Positions 1-9,231 of a stretch of DNA of 64,000 bases are shown here, piece after piece. Origin of the DNA: Aquabacterium lacunae (GTDB lineage Bacteria; Pseudomonadota; Gammaproteobacteria; Burkholderiales; Burkholderiaceae_C); contig NZ_SIXI01000002.1 in assembly GCF_004310865.1 (NCBI RefSeq), forward strand, positions 1 through 64,000, written 5' to 3'. A program made the position numbers and the translations under genes. Positions within the stretch are counted from its first letter, which is position 1. Each line of letters opens with the position of its first letter. The notes below the pieces were generated by a model. It was not told the DNA's origin, did not search any database, and saw only the letters and a program-made list of their open reading frames with translations.

Positions 1-76
1 TAGCAAAACACCCAAAGGAGCCGACCAGACAGTAGACTTATCCACATCCGAGCAGTCCGCTTCTTCGTCAACCTAG

Positions 77-112
77 TGGCTCAGTTTTGGACGTGACGCC
101 TGGCTCAGTTTT
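77..112. repeat. Direct repeat pair resembling an IS21-family end
   Basis: The 12-mer TGGCTCAGTTTT occurs at 77-88 and again at 101-112, a 24-base period. IS21-family elements carry short repeated transposase-binding sites near their ends, and this repeat with this spacing looks like such an end. No transposase gene is visible in the window, so the element either lies to the left of position 1 or is only a remnant. Assignment rests on pattern recognition alone. Confidence 0.4.
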
Positions 113-337
113 GCTCGTGATTCAACAGGCCATCCGTCTTAACGTGATAGCCAAAGCTTTTGGTTCTGTTGCTTGAGGAAGACAAGCTGAGTTTCCCTTG
201 ATCGAACAACTGGAGCAGTTGCCCGAGGTCTTTCTCAAGGGAACTGTCCGGGTCTGTGTCCGGACGGGCTTGCCTAAGTGTCTGATGTGCTTGGTTCTTT
301 TTTGGAATCAAAGACTTAGCACATCAAAAGGATACGG
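113..337. other. Gene-poor, lower-GC stretch beside tRNA-His
   Basis: The stretch is visibly poorer in G+C than the rest of the window. It contains a 68-codon open frame on the minus strand (105-311) that would need a TTG start, has no clear ribosome binding site and matches no family I recognise. I see no confident gene. With the repeat pair at 77-112 it may be the scar of a mobile element beside the tRNA gene. Confidence 0.35.
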
Positions 338-414
338 TGGGGTGGCTGATGGGACTCGAACCCACGACAACCAGAATCACAATCTGGGACTCTACCAACT
401 GAGCTACAGCCACC
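338..414 (-). tRNA. tRNA-His (GTG anticodon)
   Basis: Read on the minus strand the sequence folds as a standard cloverleaf. The acceptor stem GTGGCTG/CAGCCAC is preceded by the extra G(-1) that is diagnostic for tRNA-His. The anticodon loop reads TTGTGAT, the T-arm is GGGTTCGAGTCCC, and CCA is encoded at the 3' end (338-340). It lies downstream of ppiD on the same strand. Confidence 0.95.
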
Positions 415-457
415 GTCGTCGAAGACTTAGATTATATACACACTTTTCAAGCGAAAA

Positions 458-2383
458 TTACTTGCCTGCGGTTTTTTCTGCCTCAGACGCTTTGCTCGGC
501 GCTTTGGGTGTGTAAACAACTTTCAGTTCACGCTTGAGCGCGGCCATGTAGGCAGCACCCTCGGCCTGAGCCAGATAGCCGGTGAGTTGTTGCCGGGTCT
601 CTGCGCGCTCATCGGCTGACATCGTCGCTGGCAACACTTTGTTGACCTTGACGATGGCTGCACCCTGCGGGCCCAGATCCACCACCTGCCAGGCGGGCAG
701 CTTCTTTTCGGAGGCGCGCAAGGCCGCATCAAGCACCTGGCTGGGCTGACTGAACATCAGGCGGCGCGACATCTGCACCGAGGCCGGCAGTTGCGACAGG
801 GCCGGGTCTTTCTGCCATGCAACCATCTTGGCTTGCGCGTCGGCCTTGGCCGCCTTGACGGACTCGGCCGCCACCCAACGAGCCTTGACGTCGGCCTGAA
901 CCGCCTCGAAAGCAGGCTTGGAGGGTGCGTGGTACTTCACGATGCGAGCGGACACCAGCTTGTTGGCGGCCACTTCAATGGCATCGGTGTTGCGCCCCTT
1001 CGACCGGTTGGTCGGGTCAAACAGTGCCTGCAACAGCCGTTGGTTGCCCAGGATCACCCCCTGGTCGGTGGTGGGCTTGGCCAGCACGTTTTGAGCCGAC
1101 TGCAATGGCAGTTTCAATTCGTCGGCCACACCCTTGAGCGAGTCAGACTGCTCGTACACGGCGTTGGTGAACTTTTCGGCGGCCTCGGCGTACATGCGCT
1201 GAGCCAGTTGCTTGCGGGCATCGGCTTCGATGTCAGGACGCACCTGCTCGAAAGTCAGGGTGTCACCCCCCCGCACGTCGGTCAACTGGATGATGTGATA
1301 GCCGAAATCCGACTCAACCAGACCGCTGACCTCGCCCTTTTTCAGGGCAAACGTGGCGTCTTCGAAGGGCTTGACCATGGCGCCACGAGCAAAGAAATCG
1401 AGATCACCCCCGTTGGCGGCCGAACCTTCGTCCTCTGAATTCTTGCGGGCCAGCTCGCCAAACGACGCGGGGCTCTTGCGCACCTGGGCCAGCAGTGCTT
1501 CAGCCTTGGCCTTGGCTGCATTGCGCACGTCGGCCGAGGCACTGCCGTCCGCCTTGATCAGGATGTGGCTGGCACGGCGCTCTTCCGGGCGAGCGTACTT
1601 GCCCAGGTTGTCCTGGTAAGACCGACGCAACTCCTCCTCAGACACGGTGGCGCGTGCCTTGAGGGCATCCAGGTCCAGCACCAGGTACTCGATGTCGGCG
1701 CGCTCCGGCTGCAGGAATGCATCGCTCACGCTTGGCTGGGCAAAGTACTTGCGCAGCTGTTCCTCGGTGGGATTGAGTTGTGCCACGTAGTTCTTGGCAT
1801 CGAAAGCCATCCACTGCACGTCACGCACCTGGAACAGCGAATCCACAGCCAGTTTGTTGACCGTTTCGGGTGCCATGCCGGTGCCCACCACCCCAGCCGT
1901 GACCTGCATCATGGTGAGCTGCTGACGGATGCGCTCGGTCAACTGCGCCGAGGTCATGCCCTGAGCCTCCAGCAGTTGCGTGTTCAGCGTGCCGTCAGGG
2001 TTGCGCAGCGGGGCGAAATCAGGCGAGGTGGCAAACAGGCGCAGGATGCGGGAGTCGGCCGTGCGGATGCGCTGCTCGTTCACCGCGGCGATGAGGGTGT
2101 AGTCGTCCACCAGCGAATCGAGCGCCTGGCGCTTGACTTCAGGGGAATCGAGCTTGCTGACATCCAGTTGCGGATTGCGGGCGCGGGCCTGCTCCACCAT
2201 GCGGCGGTGCGCGTTGTCCATCTCGGTCTGGGTGACCTTCTGGCTGCCCACCTTGGCCACGGTCTCGTCGCCCGACAGGAAACTTTCGTAGCCCTGGACA
2301 CCGAAGATCACGAAGGAAGGAAGGATCAGGATCAGAAGGATCAGCTGAAGGATGCGCGTGTTGTTGCGAACGAAATCAAACAT
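458..2383 (-). CDS. ppiD: Peptidyl-prolyl cis-trans isomerase PpiD (SurA/parvulin type)
   Basis: This 641-residue inner-membrane-anchored periplasmic chaperone assists folding of exported proteins near the Sec translocon. The start MFDFVRNNTR is typical of PpiD and is followed by one membrane segment (about 11-30), a SurA-N-like chaperone region, and a parvulin domain at about 271-370 that begins ASHILIK and contains GGDLDFFARG. The frame stays open 23 codons upstream, but the ATG at 2383 starts the conserved N-terminus and gives the family's usual length. It lies between two tRNA genes on the same strand. Confidence 0.95.
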   Translation of the reverse strand: MFDFVRNNTRILQLILLILILPSFVIFGVQGYESFLSGDETVAKVGSQKVTQTEMDNAHRRMVEQARARNPQLDVSKLDSPEVKRQALDSLVDDYTLIAAVNEQRIRTADSRILRLFATSPDFAPLRNPDGTLNTQLLEAQGMTSAQLTERIRQQLTMMQVTAGVVGTGMAPETVNKLAVDSLFQVRDVQWMAFDAKNYVAQLNPTEEQLRKYFAQPSVSDAFLQPERADIEYLVLDLDALKARATVSEEELRRSYQDNLGKYARPEERRASHILIKADGSASADVRNAAKAKAEALLAQVRKSPASFGELARKNSEDEGSAANGGDLDFFARGAMVKPFEDATFALKKGEVSGLVESDFGYHIIQLTDVRGGDTLTFEQVRPDIEADARKQLAQRMYAEAAEKFTNAVYEQSDSLKGVADELKLPLQSAQNVLAKPTTDQGVILGNQRLLQALFDPTNRSKGRNTDAIEVAANKLVSARIVKYHAPSKPAFEAVQADVKARWVAAESVKAAKADAQAKMVAWQKDPALSQLPASVQMSRRLMFSQPSQVLDAALRASEKKLPAWQVVDLGPQGAAIVKVNKVLPATMSADERAETRQQLTGYLAQAEGAAYMAALKRELKVVYTPKAPSKASEAEKTAGK

Positions 2384-2493
2384 GACCAGCCTATGGTGGG
2401 ACGCTGTACCAGGGGGCCAGCGCCGTGTGTGTTCTGCAGCCTCGGATGGCACAAAGGCGAACCGAGGTTCGCCTTTGTCTGTGTCGGGTTGTC

Positions 2494-2569
2494 TGGTGGG
2501 TGCTGAGGGGCTCGAACCCCCGACCTACGCCTTGTAAGGGCGCCGCTCTACCAACTGAGCTAAGCACCC
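2494..2569 (-). tRNA. tRNA-Val (TAC anticodon)
   Basis: The minus strand gives a complete 76-nt cloverleaf starting GGGTGCTTAGCTCAGTTGGT. The anticodon loop CTTACAA gives anticodon TAC, the T-arm is GGGGGTTCGAGCCCC, and CCA is encoded. It sits between hupB and ppiD, 21 bases after the hupB stop, so it may be processed from a hupB transcript. Confidence 0.95.
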
Positions 2570-2590
2570 GAGCACGGACGGAAGTGTAGA

Positions 2591-2863
2591 TCAGTTCACT
2601 GCGTCTTTCAGACCCTTGCCGGGGCGAAACTTCGGAATCTTCGCCTTGCGGATGTTGATCTCGTCGCCTGTGCGCGGGTTGCGTCCGGTGCGCGCAGGCC
2701 GGGTGGACACGGCGAAGGTGCCGAAACCTACCAGCGAGACCGATTCGCCCTTTTTGAGGGTGGTTTCCACACCGCTGATGACGGCCTCCAGGGCACGACC
2801 AGCAGCAGCCTTGGAAATGTCAGCCTGGCGGGCGATGTGCTCGATCAACTCAGCCTTGTTCAC
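2591..2863 (-). CDS. hupB: DNA-binding protein HU-beta
   Basis: This 90-residue histone-like protein bends and compacts DNA as a dimer. The sequence begins (M)[10 protein letters not shown] and carries the HU/IHF signature [21 protein letters not shown] followed by the C-terminal [14 protein letters not shown], so it is full length. The start is a GTG at 2863 with a purine-rich site (GGAGAGAGG) upstream. The frame extends 31 codons further upstream, but that part is unlike HU. Confidence 0.96.
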   Translation of the reverse strand: MNKAELIEHIARQADISKAAAGRALEAVISGVETTLKKGESVSLVGFGTFAVSTRPARTGRNPRTGDEINIRKAKIPKFRPGKGLKDAVN

Positions 2864-2903
2864 GGGCCACCTCTCTCCGAACAACTTGAAGAACCGAAAA
2901 TTC

Positions 2904-2909
2904 ATTCTA
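2904..2909 (-). promoter_or_regulatory. Candidate -10 element of hupB
   Basis: The minus strand reads TAGAAT about 40 bases before the hupB GTG start. No good -35 hexamer is seen at 16-18 bases. The same TAGAAT hexamer is found before efp and rpsU in this window. Confidence 0.35.
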
Positions 2910-2993
2910 GGTCGAAAGCGCCACCCGCCCGTTCGCGCATGCGCACGTGGATGCACCGTTGACAGTTCAATGCCGCACGTGCTTGAGCAAGGC

Positions 2994-3572
2994 TCAGCGT
3001 GATTTCGCCACGATGTCCGGGATCGACTTCCGCAGGTAGTACGCCATGGACCAGATGGTCAGGCCGCAGGCCACCCAGATGAGCCACGTGCCCATTTCAC
3101 GGGTGTGGCTCAAATGAGGCAGCGCCACTCCGGTCGGGCCGTCGTAGAGCAACAACACGATGGCCGCCATCTGGGCTGCGGTCTTGAGCTTGCCCAGCAT
3201 GTGCACGGCCACGCTGCGTGATGCGCCGATCTGGGCCATCCACTCACGCAGGGCAGAAATGGCGATTTCGCGACCGATGATGATCAGGGCCACCATGGCC
3301 GACACGCGCCCCATTTCCAGCAGGATCAGCAGAGAGGCGCACACCAGAAACTTGTCGGCCACCGGGTCGAGGAAGGCACCGAAGGCCGAGGTCATGTTCA
3401 GGCGCCGGGCCAGCCAGCCGTCCAGCCAGTCGGTGAAGGCCACCACCACGAACAGCACGCTGGCCGCGATGTTGACCTCGGCGGGGGCCCAGGGCAGGTA
3501 GAACACGCCCACGATGAGCGGGATGGCCACGATGCGGGCCCAGGTGAACAGCGTCGGCAGGTTCCAGAACAT
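2994..3572 (-). CDS. pgsA: CDP-diacylglycerol--glycerol-3-phosphate 3-phosphatidyltransferase
   Basis: This 192-residue integral membrane enzyme makes phosphatidylglycerol phosphate, the committed step to phosphatidylglycerol and cardiolipin. The CDP-alcohol phosphotransferase motif is complete: DWLDGWLAR, then G-AFLDPVAD at about 58-81, within several hydrophobic helices. I chose the ATG at 3572 ([14 protein letters not shown]), which matches the family N-terminus; a GTG five codons upstream is possible. The order uvrC-(lipoprotein)-pgsA recalls the common uvrC-pgsA pairing of proteobacteria. Confidence 0.95.
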   Translation of the reverse strand: MFWNLPTLFTWARIVAIPLIVGVFYLPWAPAEVNIAASVLFVVVAFTDWLDGWLARRLNMTSAFGAFLDPVADKFLVCASLLILLEMGRVSAMVALIIIGREIAISALREWMAQIGASRSVAVHMLGKLKTAAQMAAIVLLLYDGPTGVALPHLSHTREMGTWLIWVACGLTIWSMAYYLRKSIPDIVAKSR

Positions 3573-3611
3573 GGGCCCATTGTGCACGCGTTGCGGTGCG
3601 ATTGAGGCCGC

Positions 3612-4208
3612 TCACCGGTCGAGCGTCATCGGTTTGAAACGGCGGTCATCGTTGAACAGGAAGGTTTCGTTGAACTGCCAGGGCTTGGGCAGGCGGGACA
3701 CATCGCCGAAGGGGGCTGCGCGTCGGATGGCCTTCATGGCGATGTCCACCGTGTCACGCGCCTGCTTGGGGTAGCGCATCACGTCCAGGCGTTTGATGCT
3801 GCCGTCTGCATGCAGTTCGATGGTGATGACAGGCACGGCCAGCAGGATGTCTTGTGGACGGCCTGTGTGGGTGATGTCGGGGTTGGCGGCCACCAGACGG
3901 CGGGCGGCCTGCTGCCGGGCATCGGCCCATGAGCGCGGCGTGGCGGGGGGGCCCAGCATGGGCTCGCGCGAAACCCCGCTGGATGAAGCGGCGCCTCCCG
4001 GCTTGACCGTGGGACGTGAGGCCTCCTTGCCACCCGGGCTGCCTGCGCCGCCCTGGGGGGGCGGTGAGGACGTCCCGCCCAGAAGGGCGCAGCCGCTCAT
4101 CAGGCCCGCCCAGCCCGCCAAGGCACCAGTGGCCAGCGCCACGGCGGTGAGACGTCTTTGAATGCGTTGTTCAGCGGGTCGGTCAGTGCGTCGGTCAGTG
4201 GAGTGCAC
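3612..4208 (-). CDS. Putative lipoprotein with TonB-C-like domain
   Basis: The protein has a hydrophobic signal (about residues 20-38) ending in a lipobox-like MSGC with Cys40, then a Gly/Pro/Ser-rich linker (about 43-80). The C-terminal domain ([28 protein letters not shown]) resembles the TonB/TolA C-terminal fold. The function is unknown; an envelope role is inferred. The start is uncertain: no ATG lies in front of the signal, and a GTG at 4208 that overlaps the end of uvrC by 14 bases is the most natural choice. This would couple its translation to uvrC. It lies between uvrC and pgsA on the same strand. Confidence 0.7.
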   Translation of the reverse strand: MHSTDRRTDRPAEQRIQRRLTAVALATGALAGWAGLMSGCALLGGTSSPPPQGGAGSPGGKEASRPTVKPGGAASSSGVSREPMLGPPATPRSWADARQQAARRLVAANPDITHTGRPQDILLAVPVITIELHADGSIKRLDVMRYPKQARDTVDIAMKAIRRAAPFGDVSRLPKPWQFNETFLFNDDRRFKPMTLDR

Positions 4209-6126
4209 GGTAAATCTCCTCGGCCAGGTCACGCGAAATGCCGTCGACGCTGGCCAGTTCGTCGATGCTGGCGCCCTGCACACCGCGCACGCCACCAAAG
4301 CGTTGCAGCAGGCGGGCACGCCGTTTGGGGCCCACGCCCGGGATCTCTTCGAGTTTGCTGCCGCTGGTGCGCACGCTGGCGCGTTTGGCACGCATGCCCG
4401 TGATGGCAAATCGGTGGGCTTCGTCACGGATGTGCGCCACCAGCATCAGCGCCGCCGAGGTGGGAGCCAGCTGCAGCTTGGGCCGTCCGTCGGCAAACAC
4501 CAGCTCTTCCAGGCCGACCTTGCGGCCTTCGCCTTTCTCGACGCCCACCAGCAACTCCAGGCTCAAGCCAAGGCCTTCGAAGACCTCCCGGGCCATGGAG
4601 ATCTGCCCCTTGCCACCATCGACCAGCACCAGGTCGGGCATGCGCTCGAGCCTGCCGCCCCCGTAACGACGCAACAGCACCTGCTTCATGGCCGCGTAGT
4701 CGTCGCCGGGTGTGATGCCGTCGATGTTGTAGCGACGGTACTGGCCAGGCTGCATCTTGTGGCCCTCGTACACCACGCAAGACGCCTGGGTGGCTTCGCC
4801 CGCCGTGTGGCTGATGTCGAAACACTCGATGCGCAGGGCGGCCATGGGGTCGCCCTCGCCTTTCTGCGGGTCGAGCGCCAGGTCCAGCGCTTCGACCAGC
4901 GCCCGGGTGCGCGACTGCTGCGAGCCTTCTTCGCTGAGCAGGCGGGTCAAGGCCAGGTCGGCGCCCTGCACGGCCATTTCGAGCCAGGTGCGGCGCTGTT
5001 CACGCGGCTGATGCACCACCGTGATCTTGCGTCCCCCCTGCTCGCCCAGCGCGTCGATCAGGGCTGGGGCCACCGGGTGGCTCAGCACCAGCAGGCTGGG
5101 AGCGCCACCGTCGAGGTAGTGCTGCGCCAGGAAGGCCTCCAGCACACTCACTTCCACGGCGTCGGCACTGTCCACGGCCACGGCCTCTTCTTCGCCTTCG
5201 GCCAGGGCCACGTGGTCCTGCACATGCACGGGGAAATGCGCGCGGTCGCCCAGGTGGCGGCCACCCCGCACCATGGCCAGGTTCACGCAGGCCCGCCCGC
5301 CCTGCACCTTCACGGCCAGGATGTCGACGTCTTTTTCGATGCCGGTGTCGACCGACTGCTGATGCAGCACCTTCGACAGCGCGCCGATCTGGTTGCGGAT
5401 CTCGGCGGCCTTCTCGTATTCCAGCTTCTCCGCGTGGGCCATCATCTGCTCTTGCAGACTGCCCAGCACGGCCTCCTGCTCACCGAGCAGGAAGCGCTCG
5501 GCCTGGTTCACGTCACGCCGGTAGTCGTCTTCCGAAATGAAGCCCACGCAGGGACCACTGCAACGCTTGATCTGGTACAGCAGGCAGGGGCGGGTGCGGT
5601 GGTTGTAGACGGAGTCTTCGCAAGTGCGCAGCAGGAACACCCGCTGCAGCAGCTGGATGGTCTCTTTCACGGCCCAGGCGTTCGGGTAAGGCCCGAAGTA
5701 GCGGTGTTTCTTGTCGACCGCGCCACGGTAATAGGCCAGGCGCGGGAAGTCGTGCGACGCGATCTTGAGGTAGGGGTAGCTCTTGTCGTCGCGGAACAGG
5801 ATGTTGAAACGCGGGTTGAGCGTCTTGATGAGGTTGTTTTCCAGCAGCAGGGCCTCGGCCTCACTGCGCACCACCGTGGTCTCCAGCCGCTGAATGCGCG
5901 AGACCATGTGGCCGATGCGGGTGCCGCCGTGGTTCTTGTGGAAGTAGCTGGAGACGCGTTTTTTCAAGTCGCGCGCCTTGCCCACGTACAGCACTTCGCC
6001 CTTGGCATCGAAGTAGCGGTACACGCCGGGCAGGCCAGGCAGGCTGGCCACCTCGGTCAGCAGGCGCTGCCAGACTTCATCGGTCTGGGCGGATTCGGGG
6101 GCTGGTGGAACAACATCCTCGGTCAT
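4195..6126 (-). CDS. uvrC: Excinuclease ABC subunit C
   Basis: This 643-residue nuclease makes both incisions in UvrABC nucleotide excision repair. Visible parts are the N-terminal GIY-YIG domain ([20 protein letters not shown], about 29-48), a UVR motif ([15 protein letters not shown]), the RNase-H-like central domain, and tandem helix-hairpin-helix motifs at the C-terminus ([13 protein letters not shown]). The ATG at 6126 is 23 bases from the divergent earP start. Confidence 0.97.
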   Translation of the reverse strand: MTEDVVPPAPESAQTDEVWQRLLTEVASLPGLPGVYRYFDAKGEVLYVGKARDLKKRVSSYFHKNHGGTRIGHMVSRIQRLETTVVRSEAEALLLENNLIKTLNPRFNILFRDDKSYPYLKIASHDFPRLAYYRGAVDKKHRYFGPYPNAWAVKETIQLLQRVFLLRTCEDSVYNHRTRPCLLYQIKRCSGPCVGFISEDDYRRDVNQAERFLLGEQEAVLGSLQEQMMAHAEKLEYEKAAEIRNQIGALSKVLHQQSVDTGIEKDVDILAVKVQGGRACVNLAMVRGGRHLGDRAHFPVHVQDHVALAEGEEEAVAVDSADAVEVSVLEAFLAQHYLDGGAPSLLVLSHPVAPALIDALGEQGGRKITVVHQPREQRRTWLEMAVQGADLALTRLLSEEGSQQSRTRALVEALDLALDPQKGEGDPMAALRIECFDISHTAGEATQASCVVYEGHKMQPGQYRRYNIDGITPGDDYAAMKQVLLRRYGGGRLERMPDLVLVDGGKGQISMAREVFEGLGLSLELLVGVEKGEGRKVGLEELVFADGRPKLQLAPTSAALMLVAHIRDEAHRFAITGMRAKRASVRTSGSKLEEIPGVGPKRRARLLQRFGGVRGVQGASIDELASVDGISRDLAEEIYRALH

Positions 6127-6135
6127 GGCCGCGAG

Positions 6136-6141
6136 GATAAT
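6136..6141 (+). promoter_or_regulatory. Candidate -10 element of earP
   Basis: GATAAT ends only 8 bases before the earP ATG, which would give an almost leaderless transcript. No convincing -35 is visible; the same GATAATCC string precedes map at 60132. Confidence 0.3.
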
Positions 6142-6149
6142 CCACCGCC

Positions 6150-7331
6150 ATGCGCTGGGACATCTTCTGCAAGGTCATCGACAACTTTGGCGACATCGGC
6201 GTGTGCTGGCGGCTGGCCTGTGACCTGGCCGAGCGCGGCGAACAGGTCCGCCTGTGGGTGGACGACGCCTCGGCCCTGGCCTGGATGGCGCCCGGTGGCC
6301 ACGCGAACGTGCAGGTGCTGCCCTGGCACACCCTGCCCGATGGCACCTGGCAGATGCCGCCAGAAGTGCACAACGCTCCGTGGCCCGATGTGCTGATCGA
6401 AGCCTTTGGCTGCGAGCCACCCGGCGAATGGCTGGCCAGCCTGCCTCGCGAGCCCCAGGGCACGCCCCCGGTGTGGCTGAACCTGGAATACCTGAGTGCT
6501 GAAGACTATGTGGAACGCAGCCACCGGCTGCCCTCCCCTGTGTGGCACGGTCCTGGCGCCGGGCTGCGCAAGGTGTTTTTCTACCCGGGCTTCACCGCGC
6601 GCACCGGAGGGCTGCTGCGCGAGCCAGGGTTGATCGAGGCGTGCGACGCCTGGCAGGCCAACGCCGAGGGCATGCTGCAGTGGTTGAGCCAGTTGCCCTG
6701 GCAAAGCGGCAAACCGCGCGCCCACGCACGGCGGGTCAGCCTGTTCTGTTATGCGCCTTCGCCCGTGGGGCCCCTGCTTCAAGCCTGGGCCGACATGGCC
6801 ACTCCACTGGACGTGCTGCTCACCCCGGGGCAAGCCACACAGGCCGCCCTGGCATGGGCCTCAACGCCCGAGGGGCAGGCCGCACTGGGCCTGGGCACGA
6901 TGCAGCTTGTGCCCCTGGCCACCGCGCTGCCCCAGCCCGATTTCGACCGCCTGCTGTGGTCGTGCGACCTGAACGTGGTGCGCGGCGAAGATTCGGCCGT
7001 GCGAGCCCTGTGGGCCGGGCGGCCGCACCTGTGGGACATCTACCGCCAGGACGATGGGGTGCACGCCGACAAGCTGGCGGCTTTCGAGCAACGCTGGATG
7101 GCCAACTGGCCCGCAGCGCTGCAAGAGGCCGTGCACCACGTGCAGGCGGCGCTCAACGGACTGGACCACCGAACGGGCGAGCGCCAGTCCGTGGCGGCCG
7201 CCTTGCACTGGCTGATGGGCCCCGAGGGATGGCCGCAGTGGCAGGCCCACCAGCGCGCCAGCCGGCAGGCACTGGCCACCCAGCAGGACCTCTGCACTCA
7301 GTTGCTGGCCTTTGTCACTTCTGCGAGGTAG
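6150..7331 (+). CDS. earP: EF-P arginine rhamnosyltransferase EarP
   Basis: This 393-residue glycosyltransferase transfers rhamnose from dTDP-L-rhamnose to Arg32 of elongation factor P, which the factor needs to relieve ribosome stalling at polyproline. The N-terminus [20 protein letters not shown] carries the conserved DNFGDIGV motif, with Asp11 and Asp15 at the positions of the known essential aspartates. The C-terminal [15 protein letters not shown] matches the nucleotide-sugar binding region. efp lies directly downstream, the usual arrangement. Confidence 0.95.
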   Translation: MRWDIFCKVIDNFGDIGVCWRLACDLAERGEQVRLWVDDASALAWMAPGGHANVQVLPWHTLPDGTWQMPPEVHNAPWPDVLIEAFGCEPPGEWLASLPREPQGTPPVWLNLEYLSAEDYVERSHRLPSPVWHGPGAGLRKVFFYPGFTARTGGLLREPGLIEACDAWQANAEGMLQWLSQLPWQSGKPRAHARRVSLFCYAPSPVGPLLQAWADMATPLDVLLTPGQATQAALAWASTPEGQAALGLGTMQLVPLATALPQPDFDRLLWSCDLNVVRGEDSAVRALWAGRPHLWDIYRQDDGVHADKLAAFEQRWMANWPAALQEAVHHVQAALNGLDHRTGERQSVAAALHWLMGPEGWPQWQAHQRASRQALATQQDLCTQLLAFVTSAR

Positions 7332-7345
7332 AATCGCAGGCTTTG
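7328..7345 (+). promoter_or_regulatory. Candidate efp promoter, shared with rpsU
   Basis: The 18-mer GTAGAATCGCAGGCTTTG contains a -10-like TAGAAT that overlaps the earP stop codon. The identical 18-mer occurs before rpsU on the minus strand (31030-31047). This placement would give efp a 5' leader of about 150 bases. The -35 region is weak. Confidence 0.45.
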
Positions 7346-7402
7346 GACAGTTTTCGCCTGGTGGCAGCGCCTGCCGCCGAGTTGCGTGTCCTTTCACCGT
7401 GA

Positions 7403-7427
7403 ACGTCAACCGACGTCAGTAACGTCA
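7403..7427 (+). repeat. Triple ACGTCA repeat in the efp leader
   Basis: ACGTCA occurs at 7403, 7413 and 7422, about one helical turn apart, between the putative efp promoter and its start. It could be a protein binding site or chance; I know of no regulator for it. Confidence 0.3.
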
Positions 7428-7494
7428 ACGGAGTTGCCCGGGCGCACGCTTTGAAACGCGCTTTGAGGGCCCCACAGATTCGGGAACCGTACCC

Positions 7495-8049
7495 ATGAAA
7501 CTCGCACAAGAAATCCGCGCAGGCAATGTGATCATGCAAGGCAAGGACCCGATGGTGGTTCTGAAGACCGAGTACAGCCGTGGCGGCCGTGGCGCCGCCA
7601 CCGTGCGCATGAAGATGAAGAACCTGCTGAACGGCTCGGGCGCCGAAGTGGTGTTCAAGGCCGACGACAAGATGGACCAGATCATCCTCGAGAAGAAAGA
7701 GTGCACCTACTCCTACTTCGCCGACCCGATGTACGCCTTCATGGACGCCGAGTACAACCAGTTCGAAGTTGAAGCCGAGAACATGGGCGACGCCATCAAC
7801 TACCTGCAAGACGCCATGGCCGTGGAAGTGGTGTTCTACGAAGGTCGTGCCATCTCGGTGGAACTGCCCACCTCGGTCGTGCGTGAAATCGAAACCGAAC
7901 CTGGCGTCAAGGGCGACACCTCGGGCAAGGTGATGAAGCCTGCCCGCATCGTCGGCACCGGCTTCGAAATCTCGGTGCCCCTGTTCGTGGAATCGGGCGA
8001 CAAGATCGAAATCGACACCCGCACCCACGAGTACAAGAAGCGCGTCTGA
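7495..8049 (+). CDS. efp: Translation elongation factor P
   Basis: EF-P (184 residues) binds between the P and E sites of the ribosome and restores peptide bond formation at proline stretches. The loop [11 protein letters not shown] places Arg32 at the tip, the residue rhamnosylated by EarP; lysine-modified EF-Ps have Lys there. The three EF-P domains are present with the C-terminal signature ([12 protein letters not shown]). It follows earP by 163 bases and is closed by a strong terminator. Confidence 0.98.
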   Translation: MKLAQEIRAGNVIMQGKDPMVVLKTEYSRGGRGAATVRMKMKNLLNGSGAEVVFKADDKMDQIILEKKECTYSYFADPMYAFMDAEYNQFEVEAENMGDAINYLQDAMAVEVVFYEGRAISVELPTSVVREIETEPGVKGDTSGKVMKPARIVGTGFEISVPLFVESGDKIEIDTRTHEYKKRV

Positions 8050-8075
8050 TCCCACGGGTCTCACCCACGCCCAAG

Positions 8076-8099
8076 AAGCACCCCAAGGGGTGCTTTTTT
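8076..8099 (+). terminator. Rho-independent terminator of efp
   Basis: A 9-bp stem AAGCACCCC/GGGGTGCTT with a two-base loop is followed by a T run, 27 bases after the efp stop. Confidence 0.9.
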
Positions 8100-8187
8100 C
8101 ATGTCCATGTTGCCTACAGGGAGTTGCTCAAGCGACAAGTGCCGGCGCCGATAACGAGAACGTCAGGCTCTACGCGCAGTACGCCCC

Positions 8188-9207
8188 ATGCAATCTCACC
8201 CGATGAACATCCTGCTGGTCGATGACCAGCCATCCGTTCGGCTGCACCTCGCCCAGCAACTGCGGATGAAGGGGCACACCACCCTGGAGGCTGAGTCAGC
8301 CGATCAGGCACTCCAGTTGTTCGGCGAACACAAAGTCGACCTGGTGCTGCTGGACGTGATCATGCCCGGCAACGATGGCTACTGGCTGGCCCGCCAGCTG
8401 CGCGAGCGCGAGGGCAGCCGCTGGACGCCCATCATCTTTCTGTCGGCGCTCGACAAGGAGATCGACCTGTGGCGCGGCATCCAGGCTGGCGGTGACGACT
8501 ACCTGATCAAACCGATTTCACCGGTGGTGCTCAGCGCCAAGCTGCACGCCATGCAACGCCTGATCCGCATGCGCAACCAGCTGATGCGCACCTCGGAAGA
8601 ATTGCACATTGCGAACCAGCGCCTGACCCACATTTCGGTGCAAGACCAGCTCACCAAACTGGGCAACCGCCGCGGCTTCGACGACCGGCTGCACGAAGCC
8701 GTGCGCCAGTGCCGTCGCGACCAGCACGCCCTCACCCTGATCTTGTGTGACGTGGACCACTTCAAGCGCTACAACGACACCCTGGGCCATGTGCAGGGCG
8801 ATCGCTGCCTGGAGCACATCGGCCGCATCCTGAGCACGGTGTGCCGCCGACCGATGGACTATGTGGCGCGCTATGGTGGCGAGGAGTTCGGCATGATCCT
8901 GCCCAATACCTCGCGCTCAGGGGCCATGACCTTCGCGCGGGCCCTGCTGCAGCTGATGGGCAACCAGCCCATGCCGCACCCCGACTCACCGGTGTCGAAT
9001 GTGGTGACCATTTCGGGCGGCATCACAACCGTCGTGCCTGACGATGACACCAATGTGCAGCACCTGCTGATGCGAGCCGACGAAGCGCTTTACAGCGCCA
9101 AGGCCCAGGGGCGCAACCGCTTCTTCAGCTTCGAGATGCAGATGGACACCTTCGAGCACCTGATGGCGCCTCCAGCAGCCACCCTGACTGCACAGGCCAC
9201 GCCCTGA
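8188..9207 (+). CDS. Response regulator with GGDEF diguanylate cyclase domain
   Basis: The protein (339 residues) has an N-terminal receiver domain (about 5-125) with acidic pair Asp12-Asp13, phospho-acceptor Asp56 and Lys108-Pro, then a short helical linker and a GGDEF domain (about 155-320). The active site reads GGEEF (230-234), competent for c-di-GMP synthesis. An RPMD inhibitory I-site lies exactly five residues before it, so product inhibition is expected. No sensor kinase is adjacent. An alternative start is five codons downstream. Confidence 0.93.
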   Translation: MQSHPMNILLVDDQPSVRLHLAQQLRMKGHTTLEAESADQALQLFGEHKVDLVLLDVIMPGNDGYWLARQLREREGSRWTPIIFLSALDKEIDLWRGIQAGGDDYLIKPISPVVLSAKLHAMQRLIRMRNQLMRTSEELHIANQRLTHISVQDQLTKLGNRRGFDDRLHEAVRQCRRDQHALTLILCDVDHFKRYNDTLGHVQGDRCLEHIGRILSTVCRRPMDYVARYGGEEFGMILPNTSRSGAMTFARALLQLMGNQPMPHPDSPVSNVVTISGGITTVVPDDDTNVQHLLMRADEALYSAKAQGRNRFFSFEMQMDTFEHLMAPPAATLTAQATP

Positions 9208-9231
9208 GCCCCCAGGTCGGGACAAGCTGCG

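Noticed and set aside
38-46. Perfect DnaA box TTATCCACA near the left edge
   Set aside because: A single box without neighbours, AT-rich unwinding region or dnaA/dnaN genes does not support an origin.
105-311. 68-codon minus-strand frame near tRNA-His
   Set aside because: It needs a TTG start, has no ribosome binding site or known homology, and lies in a probable element scar.
4162-6396. Open frame of about 744 codons antisense to uvrC, running into earP
   Set aside because: Both uvrC and earP are convincing; the frame is low-complexity and crosses two real genes.
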